This document shows positions 1 to 4,508 of a stretch of 5,030 bases of DNA, in pieces. Each line of letters opens with the position of its first letter. Positions within the stretch are counted from its first letter, which is position 1. Under the pieces are notes generated by a model, which did no database searches, was not told where the DNA came from, and saw nothing but the letters and a program-made list of their open reading frames with translations. A program made the translations under genes and the position numbers. Where the stretch lies: assembly GCA_035258565.1 (NCBI GenBank), contig DATFXF010000002.1:1-5030 (forward strand), given 5' to 3'. The DNA comes from DATFXF01 sp035258565. GTDB lineage: Bacteria > Acidobacteriota > Terriglobia > Acidiferrales > UBA7541.

Positions 1-708
1 GACGCTGAGGCCACCTGCAGACTCGCCGAAGATCGTCACTCGCCGGGGATCGCCGCCGAACGAAGCGATGTTGCGCCGCACCCAGTGCAGCGCCGCCTGT
101 TGATCCATGAGGCCGTAGTTGCCCGAGGCATGGTCGGGCGATTCTTCGGTCAGCGCCGGATGGGCGAGGAAACCAAGGACGCCGAGCCGGTAGTTAATCG
201 TCACCACGACGACGCCGCGCTGCACAAGCCGGACGGGATCGTAGTCATCGCTCTCGCCAACCAGGAGCGCGCCGCCGTGGATCCACACCATCACTGGACG
301 CCGTCGCTCGTGGCCCTCGTGGCCTCCCTCGTCCTCCTCGCCGTCGTCTTCGCCATGGCGCGCGGGCCTAAAGACGTTGAGGTACAGGCAGTCCTCGGTA
401 ACGCTGGGCAGACCGAAGGGCGAGGCAGCCTGTGGACAGTGGTTCGCAAACGCCGTGGCGTCGCGCACGCCTCTCCATCGACCGTGTGGCTGGGGCGGAA
501 GCCACCGCAGGTCCTCGATCGGCGGGGCCGCGTAGGGGATCCCGAGGAAGCGATCGACCCCGCCGGAGGTGACGCCGCGGACACGACCGTCGCCGGTTTC
601 CACCACCGGCCCCCGGTGATGTTCATCGCCGGTGGCGGCGGACGCGGCGAGCGCGACGGAGGCAAATGCGAGATTACGGAGGAGACTCGTGGAATTAGCG
701 ATGCTCAT
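1..708 (-). CDS. Exported type-B carboxylesterase (alpha/beta hydrolase), 3' part cut off by the window edge
   Basis: Translating the minus strand from the ATG at 708-706 gives 236 open codons to the edge with no stop. Landmarks of the carboxylesterase type B family (Pfam COesterase) appear in order: a signal peptide at residues 1-26 (basic n-region, core LAFASVALAASA); FLGIPYAAPP at 54-63; the family signature EDCLYLNV at 105-112; the oxyanion loop WIHGGA at 142-147; NYRLGVLGFL at 172-181; NYGLMDQQAALHWVRRNI at 197-214; and the nucleophile elbow GESAGG at 228-233 with catalytic Ser230. The catalytic acid and His lie beyond the edge; full members are usually about 500 residues. By family it hydrolyses carboxylic esters, here probably in the periplasm or outside the cell; the substrate cannot be told. 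Residues 117-136 form an unusual Asp/Glu/His-rich insertion. The start is supported by a purine-rich ribosome binding site immediately upstream. It is divergent from the sigma-54 activator gene. Family very sure, substrate unknown. Confidence 0.93.
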   Translation of the reverse strand, partial: MSIANSTSLLRNLAFASVALAASAATGDEHHRGPVVETGDGRVRGVTSGGVDRFLGIPYAAPPIEDLRWLPPQPHGRWRGVRDATAFANHCPQAASPFGLPSVTEDCLYLNVFRPARHGEDDGEEDEGGHEGHERRRPVMVWIHGGALLVGESDDYDPVRLVQRGVVVVTINYRLGVLGFLAHPALTEESPDHASGNYGLMDQQAALHWVRRNIASFGGDPRRVTIFGESAGGLSV

Positions 709-710
709 GA

Positions 711-720
711 CTCCCTCCCC
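711..720 (-). promoter_or_regulatory. Ribosome binding site of the esterase gene
   Basis: On the minus strand GGGGAGGGAG stands two bases before the ATG at 708-706. The GGAGG-like core is near-perfect against the 16S tail and fixes this ATG as the start; the signal peptide begins directly after it. Confidence 0.75.
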
Positions 721-805
721 GGGGAACGTTGAAGGCGCGCACTCTAGGACGTTCAGGGGCCCTCTGGCGAATGTATTGTCTCCCTACCCCGCGAAATTGT
801 AATCA

Positions 806-820
806 GCTGGCCGCGTGCCA
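806..820 (-). promoter_or_regulatory. Candidate sigma-54 (-24/-12) promoter for the esterase
   Basis: The minus strand reads TGGCACG-CGGC-CAGC followed by T. The -24 element matches the consensus TGGCACG perfectly, and the -12 GC lies at the exact spacing required. The two bases before that GC are CA rather than TT, which weakens the match. The predicted transcription start is near 794, giving a leader of about 86 bases before the ATG at 708. Sigma-54 promoters need an enhancer-binding activator; no obvious partner site was identified apart from the short inverted repeat at 833-847. Confidence 0.5.
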
Positions 821-944
821 TTTCGCCCTACTTGAAACAAGCTTTCATTTCTCGCGCCGGCCACAGCTTCGAGCTCGGCCAACTGTGCTAGTAAGACCGA
901 AGGCAATTTTTTCGCACCACGGTTAGCCAGTTTTACCCCCTTTT

Positions 945-970
945 GCGCTTTTCCCTCTTGGGGGAAGCGC
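945..970 (+). other. Strong RNA hairpin in the leader region of the activator gene
   Basis: GCGCTTTTCCC (945-955), loop TCTT, then GGGGGAAGCGC (960-970): an 11-bp stem with a 4-base loop, using two adjacent G-U pairs. Because of the G-U pairs it folds properly only in the plus-strand transcript; the minus strand would carry two A-C mismatches. No T-tract follows, so it is not a standard intrinsic terminator. It ends 75 bases before the activator start codon, where it could act on leader RNA stability or transcript folding if the transcript begins upstream. Confidence 0.5.
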
Positions 971-1034
971 GGTCGGACCGAGCCCGCTGCGACCTAGGGT
1001 TTTCCGCAGCTTGCGTTAGGCCGGCTTGACGTCT

Positions 1035-1039
1035 AAGGG
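1035..1039 (+). promoter_or_regulatory. Ribosome binding site of the sigma-54 activator
   Basis: AAGGG lies six bases before the ATG at 1046, a normal spacing, and supports that start. Confidence 0.6.
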
Positions 1040-1045
1040 TGCTCT

Positions 1046-2161
1046 ATGGAGGCCAAACGTTCTAGCAACCCCAGAGCTGCTCCTATAGCCGAGGAATTGC
1101 GCCCACCAGGTGGCGCAAGCGTCGCGAGCGTCAAGGCCGCTCGATTGCTCCAGGTCGGGGACCATACGGTACTTGTTGCCGAACCATCGATGCTGGATTT
1201 GTACGATGCTGTCGCGCGCGTCGCTCACACCTCGTTGCCGGTGTTGATTCACGGGGAAACCGGTACCGGCAAGGAAGTCATTGCCGAAGCGATACACCTC
1301 TTGAGTAACCGGGCGCGAAAGAAGCTGGTGAAGCTGAATTGCGCAGCGATACCGTCGAGTTTGGTTGAAAGCGAGTTGTTCGGCTACGAGCGCGGTGCCT
1401 TCACCGGTGCGGTGAGAAGCAGACCCGGACTGCTTGCTGAAGCCAGCGAAGGCACGCTGTTTCTCGACGAGATTGGGGAACTGCCAGACGCGATGCAGGT
1501 CAAGTTGTTGAGAGTTCTCGAAGATGGTCGCGTCCGCAGGCTCGGAGCTACCAGCGAATTTCTCGTCGATATCAGAATCATTTCGGCAACGAATCGCGAT
1601 CTCAAGGCGATGATGACGGCTGGACTGCTTCGCAAAGACTTCTACTACCGCATCAGTAGTTTCTCACTGGAAGTGCCGCCCCTGCGCGCCCGACGTCAAG
1701 AAATCTCCCTCCTCGCGGAGCACTGCCTGCGCGAGCTGTGTCAGCAGACGGGGAGAGTTGGAGTTTCATTTGCTCCGGACGTGATCGAGGCGTTGGAGGC
1801 CTATCAGTGGCCTGGCAATATTCGAGAGCTCCGCAATGTCATCAGTCGCGCCCTCGTTCTGTGTGATTCCCCAATAACGATTGCTCACTTACCCGACGAG
1901 CTTCGCGAGGCCGCATCGGATGTAAAAGTAGCAGCACCGGAACCTAAGCTTCTGCAGCTCGTACCAAATACCAAATGTCACCGAGCGCAGATGCGCGACG
2001 TTGAACGGCAACGACTTCTGAACGCGCTCGAGGCTGCCGGCTGGAACCAGACGAAGGCAGCGAAAGCCCTCGAAATGCCGCGACGAACTCTTGTCTGGAA
2101 ATTGGCCTCGTTAAAAATCGAGCGGCCCCCGGAAAACGACGGCGAAGACGAGGGCGTTTGA
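1046..2161 (+). CDS. Sigma-54-dependent transcriptional activator (enhancer-binding protein) lacking a recognisable sensory domain
   Basis: This 371-residue cytoplasmic protein should hydrolyse ATP to remodel sigma-54 RNA polymerase at -24/-12 promoters. Only about 45 residues precede the AAA+ domain, and they resemble no receiver, GAF, PAS or FHA domain. The AAA+ parts appear in order: Walker A GETGTGKE (70-77), the sigma-54 contact loop GAFTGA intact at 117-122, Walker B GTLFLDE (136-142), sensor I ATNRD (181-185), FYYRISSF (199-206) with PPLRAR, and sensor II WPGNIRELRN (255-264). A linker leads to a Fis-type helix-turn-helix at about 318-356 (WNQTKAAKALEMPRRTLVWKL). The layout is PspF-like, so activity may be set by expression level or a partner protein rather than by phosphorylation. 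The gene ends directly before an array of CTGAGCAA boxes and a sigma-54 promoter, so the downstream lipoprotein operon is its probable target. Function class very sure; target inferred. Confidence 0.95.
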   Translation: MEAKRSSNPRAAPIAEELRPPGGASVASVKAARLLQVGDHTVLVAEPSMLDLYDAVARVAHTSLPVLIHGETGTGKEVIAEAIHLLSNRARKKLVKLNCAAIPSSLVESELFGYERGAFTGAVRSRPGLLAEASEGTLFLDEIGELPDAMQVKLLRVLEDGRVRRLGATSEFLVDIRIISATNRDLKAMMTAGLLRKDFYYRISSFSLEVPPLRARRQEISLLAEHCLRELCQQTGRVGVSFAPDVIEALEAYQWPGNIRELRNVISRALVLCDSPITIAHLPDELREAASDVKVAAPEPKLLQLVPNTKCHRAQMRDVERQRLLNALEAAGWNQTKAAKALEMPRRTLVWKLASLKIERPPENDGEDEGV

Positions 2162-2190
2162 CCTGCGGGCCCCCGAGACATTCATCGCCT

Positions 2191-2248
2191 GCTGAGCAAG
2201 ATTTGCTCAGCACTGAGCAACTTGCCGGCACCCCTGAGCAACGGCTCA
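2191..2248 (+). promoter_or_regulatory. Phased array of three activator-binding boxes (upstream activating sequence)
   Basis: The box CTGAGCAA occurs at 2192-2199, 2213-2220 and 2234-2241, exactly 21 bp apart, so all lie on the same face of the helix. The first belongs to a perfect dyad GCTGAGCAA-GAT-TTGCTCAGC (2191-2211). The second is followed by a partial right arm (TTGC at 2222-2225), and the third by GCTCA (2244-2248), forming TGAGC-N4-GCTCA. The core TGAGCAA-N3-TTGCTCA is 17 bp, the size of a typical enhancer dyad such as that of NtrC. The array lies about 90-150 bp upstream of the predicted start near 2339, the usual enhancer distance. The neighbouring activator is the natural candidate to bind here (inference). 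Confidence 0.75.
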
Positions 2249-2312
2249 ACCGCACCAAAAGCCAACGCTAGCCGTTCATCATAAATCCACGCGTTTGTCG
2301 CTTCTCCCGTAC

Positions 2313-2327
2313 TGGCACAAGACGTGC
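2313..2327 (+). promoter_or_regulatory. Sigma-54 (-24/-12) promoter of the lipoprotein operon
   Basis: TGGCAC-AAGAC-GTGC matches the consensus TGGCAC-N5-TTGC at every position but one (G for the first T of the -12 box), with GG and GC in exact register and a C before the TGG. The predicted start is near 2339, leaving a leader of about 64 bases before the ATG at 2403. It lies between the box array and the lipoprotein gene and faces the right way. The element is also a small dyad, GGCAC-N5-GTGCC. Confidence 0.72.
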
Positions 2328-2391
2328 CTGTAACACTTTCCACCGCCGAACCGGACTGCGGATTCGTGGGGATCCGATGCGTGTCTGGCAT

Positions 2392-2395
2392 GGAG
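2392..2395 (+). promoter_or_regulatory. Ribosome binding site of the propeller lipoprotein
   Basis: GGAG stands seven bases before the ATG at 2403. No in-frame ATG or GTG nearer the hydrophobic segment was found, so this site decides for the longer N-terminus. Confidence 0.6.
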
Positions 2396-2402
2396 ACATC
2401 AA

Positions 2403-4442
2403 ATGGCTCGCACTTCACCCCGAACCCGGAGAGCCTTGCTGAAGGGTTTACTTAGACTAACAAACATCATCTTTAGGGGTGGCGCGGCAACCAGGAACCA
2501 CACATTTCTTCTCGCTCTCACGTTCTGTCTGCTGTGCGCTTGTACAGGGACGCGTTCGGATGACTCGAGATCGGACCCGAACGCGCCGGCGATAGGTGAA
2601 GCCCAGTTACCCCTATTGGGCCAGACTCTGTGGAGTAGGAGCTTCGGCGGCGGGAGCCAGCAGGATTTGGCCTACGCGCGCAGCGTGGCAGTGGACCCGG
2701 GCGGCAATTCGCTCATCACCGGAGAACTGTACGGGACCGTCTTCTTCAATGGAACGTGCGGTGCCCTGAGCAGCGGCCCGGCAAACGCAAACGCGTATGT
2801 GGCCAAATTTGCCCCCGATGGGACTTGCCGATGGGCGCAGGCCTACGGCGACCTCGTCAACGACCAGTTGGGCGAGGGGGTGGCGGTGGATTCAAACGGC
2901 AACGTCTTCGTGGTGGGGAGTTTTCGCGGAACGATGGACTTCGGATGTGGGCCGCTCCAGAGCGCCGCGGCTTCCAACATTTTCTTGGCCAAACTGTCGC
3001 CGGATGGAGTCTGTCGTTGGTCGCAAGAGTTCGGCGATGGGAACAGCCACCATGGCCATGCCGTCGCGGTGGACAACAACGGCTCCAACAGCACCGTCGT
3101 CATTACTGGTAAGTCGCTCGGATATGTTGACTTCGGTGGCGGCTGGATTGGACGAGTGGGCGGCGAGCCCGGCTACAACACCTACGTCGCAAAATTTCTC
3201 GACTTGGATGGCCCGAACGACGGGCTTTATCAAATGGCCAACGTCTACGGTACCACCGGCGACGCGATCGGCCGCGGCATCGCGGTCGACAACCAACACC
3301 GCATAGTGGTCACGGGGTACTTCACCGGCTCGACGAATTTCGGCACCCTGCCCGGAACCGCCCTACTGAGTGCTGGCCAAGAAGACATTTTCATCGCCAA
3401 ATTGAATCCAGACTTGTCGCATCAGTGGAGCAGCAGATACGGCGACTCCGAACCCCAGTATGCGATCAGCGTCGCTACCGACTCTTCGCAAAACATCGTT
3501 TTCACCGGTGGCTTCTACGGAAACATTACGTTTAACGGGATTATCGATCCCCTCCTCTCGGGCAGGAGTGGAATCAGTATTTTCCTCATCAGCCTGTACG
3601 CGAACGGCCTGCCGCGCTGGGCCAAGCAGTTTGGGGACGAAGGAGACATGTCAGGCGCAGCGGTGGCCACCGGGCCCGGCAATTCAGTCCTATTGACCGG
3701 CCCTTTTCGCGGAGTCGTTACCTTCCCCAGCGTCACGGGCAACATCACTCTTCGAAGCATGCCAGGTTTAGGTAGGGAGGACGTATTTTTAGCCAAGTTT
3801 GCTTCGGACTTGCGCAATTTCGACGCCAAACAATTTGGTAACCCGCAGGATACCTACAGCGAGAGCGTGTGCCTTGATACCGCTGGGAATGTCTTGGTAG
3901 CCGGCTCCTTCACCGGGACCATGACGTTTGATTCTCAGTCGGTCAACTCCCATGGCAACACAGACATTTTTATTGCGAAGCTGGCGCACCGATGCGACGG
4001 CGCCAACTGCGACGGATGTTGCGACGGCAATAACACATGTCACTCGCCGACCTCAGTACCGTTTTGTGGAAGCTATGGAAGCACTTGTTTTGCGTGTGAC
4101 CCGAACACAGCGGACAGCTGCCAAGCGGGCCAATGCCGCTGCGGTGGCGGCCCCGCGTGCACCGTCACCGGATCAACTTGCAGCGGCAGTCAATGCCACT
4201 GCCCCCAATGCGGTACGTACCCCAACTGCGTGGCCTGCACTTGCCCGGAATGCGGAGTGTGGCCGAACTGCGTGGCCTGCACTTGTCCGGAATGCGGAGT
4301 CTGGCCCAACTGCGTGTCCTGCACTTGCTACCCAGATTGCGGAACCTACCCCTATTGTCATTCCTGCACTACCTGTGGACCTGGTTGCTGGGAGTGCTGC
4401 CCCGGGCAATGTTGTTGTTCACCCGACGAGCACTGCTTTTGA
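2403..4442 (+). CDS. Seven-repeat (SBBP-like) beta-propeller lipoprotein with a Cys-rich repeat tail
   Basis: This 679-residue envelope protein has three parts. Residues 1-47 are an export signal: a basic n-region containing TRRALLK (8-14), then a hydrophobic core from 35 ending in a lipobox-like LCAC with the likely lipidated Cys47. Residues 77-528 hold seven repeats of about 63 residues, each with an opening W-x3-YGD or similar, a central AVD-x2-GN-V-x-V-TG-x-F-x-G-T-x-x-F, and a closing D-I-F-I-AKL; this resembles the SBBP family of seven-bladed propellers. Residues 531-679 contain 38 cysteines: first a myxobacterial-style segment (CDGCCDGNNTC, then C-x2-C pairs), then four tandem 14-15-residue units of the form CPECGVWPNCVACT, then CCPGQCCC near the end. 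No catalytic motif is visible. It probably acts at the cell surface, perhaps in binding or adhesion (inference). Expression is probably from the sigma-54 promoter at 2313-2327. Confidence 0.88.
   Translation: MARTSPRTRRALLKGLLRLTNIIFRGGAATRNHTFLLALTFCLLCACTGTRSDDSRSDPNAPAIGEAQLPLLGQTLWSRSFGGGSQQDLAYARSVAVDPGGNSLITGELYGTVFFNGTCGALSSGPANANAYVAKFAPDGTCRWAQAYGDLVNDQLGEGVAVDSNGNVFVVGSFRGTMDFGCGPLQSAAASNIFLAKLSPDGVCRWSQEFGDGNSHHGHAVAVDNNGSNSTVVITGKSLGYVDFGGGWIGRVGGEPGYNTYVAKFLDLDGPNDGLYQMANVYGTTGDAIGRGIAVDNQHRIVVTGYFTGSTNFGTLPGTALLSAGQEDIFIAKLNPDLSHQWSSRYGDSEPQYAISVATDSSQNIVFTGGFYGNITFNGIIDPLLSGRSGISIFLISLYANGLPRWAKQFGDEGDMSGAAVATGPGNSVLLTGPFRGVVTFPSVTGNITLRSMPGLGREDVFLAKFASDLRNFDAKQFGNPQDTYSESVCLDTAGNVLVAGSFTGTMTFDSQSVNSHGNTDIFIAKLAHRCDGANCDGCCDGNNTCHSPTSVPFCGSYGSTCFACDPNTADSCQAGQCRCGGGPACTVTGSTCSGSQCHCPQCGTYPNCVACTCPECGVWPNCVACTCPECGVWPNCVSCTCYPDCGTYPYCHSCTTCGPGCWECCPGQCCCSPDEHCF
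2631..3986 (+). repeat. Seven tandem protein repeats forming a probable seven-bladed propeller
   Basis: Approximate residue borders of the repeats are 77-143, 144-205, 206-277, 278-341, 342-405, 406-472 and 473-528. The sharpest common signals are [YF]G-D/x at the start, V-A-V-D or similar, TG-x-F-x-G-x-x-x-F in the middle, and [DN]-x-[FY]-[LIV]-A-K-[FL] at the end. Repeat 3 is the longest and carries a loop DLDGPNDG (267-274) with calcium-loop-like acid spacing. Repeat 5 has lost the AK pair (FLISLYANG). DNA identity between repeats is low, so they are old duplications. Confidence 0.8.
4200..4370 (+). repeat. 42-bp tandem repeats coding for CxxC-rich units
   Basis: Units lie at 4200-4241, 4242-4283, 4284-4325 and, more diverged and one codon longer, 4326-4370. 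Units 2 and 3 differ at 4 of 42 bases but at only one residue (Ala to Ser). Units 1 and 2 differ at 8 bases. The unit is C-P-x-C-G-x2-P-N-C-V-x-C-T, giving Cys spacing C-x2-C-x5-C-x2-C-x-C. The near-identical units point to recent expansion by slippage or unequal crossover. Confidence 0.9.
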
Positions 4443-4458
4443 CGCCCCCGTGAACTGT

Positions 4459-4470
4459 CCGCTCGAGCGG
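4459..4470. repeat. 12-bp perfect palindrome between the two operon genes
   Basis: CCGCTCGAGCGG lies 17 bases after the lipoprotein stop codon. As RNA it could form a 4-bp stem with a UCGA loop, too short to be a convincing terminator, and no T-tract follows. It may simply be chance in GC-rich DNA. Confidence 0.35.
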
Positions 4471-4496
4471 CAGCGCAGCTACCGACCCCAACTGGA

Positions 4497-4502
4497 AAGG
4501 AA
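4497..4502 (+). promoter_or_regulatory. Ribosome binding site fixing the GTG start of the Ig-domain protein
   Basis: AAGGAA lies six bases before the GTG at 4509, an ideal spacing. It picks this GTG over the in-frame ATG pair at codons 22-23, which would lose the signal peptide. Confidence 0.65.
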
Positions 4503-4508
4503 TCCACC

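Larger units (their letters stand above)
709..1045. other. Divergent intergenic region between the esterase and the sigma-54 activator
   Basis: This 337-base stretch holds no convincing gene. It contains the esterase ribosome binding site (711-720), a minus-strand sigma-54-like promoter (806-820), a small inverted repeat TGAAA-N5-TTTCA (833-847) just upstream of that promoter, a strong plus-strand hairpin (945-970) with an adjoining odd-centred dyad CGGTC-G-GACCG (970-980), and the ribosome binding site of the activator gene (AAGGG, 1035-1039). A clear sigma-70-type promoter for the activator could not be picked out by eye. The CTGAGCAA boxes found downstream of the activator gene do not occur here. 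Confidence 0.7.

Noticed and set aside
85..732. Long plus-strand open frame opposite the esterase
   Set aside because: The minus strand here encodes a carboxylesterase with its family motifs in order; the plus-strand product is low-complexity and looks like nothing known. It is an antisense shadow in GC-rich DNA.
754..766. Imperfect dyad around GGGGCCC in the esterase leader
   Set aside because: It is short, contains a mismatch at DNA level, and such GC palindromes are expected by chance in this composition.
765..779. Plus-strand sigma-54-like element TGGC-GAATGTA-TTGT upstream of the activator
   Set aside because: It lacks the near-invariant C of the -12 GC and part of the -24 box, and lies about 280 bp from the activator start, directly facing the better minus-strand promoter.
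729..926. Small plus-strand open frame of 65 codons in the divergent intergenic region
   Set aside because: It needs a TTG start without a good ribosome binding site, its product is unremarkable, and it covers the candidate esterase promoter.
2191..2211. Perfect 9-3-9 inverted repeat as an intrinsic terminator of the activator gene
   Set aside because: No T-tract follows, and two more copies of its half-site recur at exact 21-bp spacing, which fits protein binding better. Some effect on the transcript end cannot be excluded.
2386..2400. Second TGGCA motif just before the lipoprotein start as a promoter
   Set aside because: There is no GC at the -12 position, and the motif overlaps the ribosome binding site.
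2182..2418. Minus-strand open frame of 78 codons between activator and lipoprotein
   Set aside because: It runs through the box array, the sigma-54 promoter and the lipoprotein start; the product has no recognisable feature.
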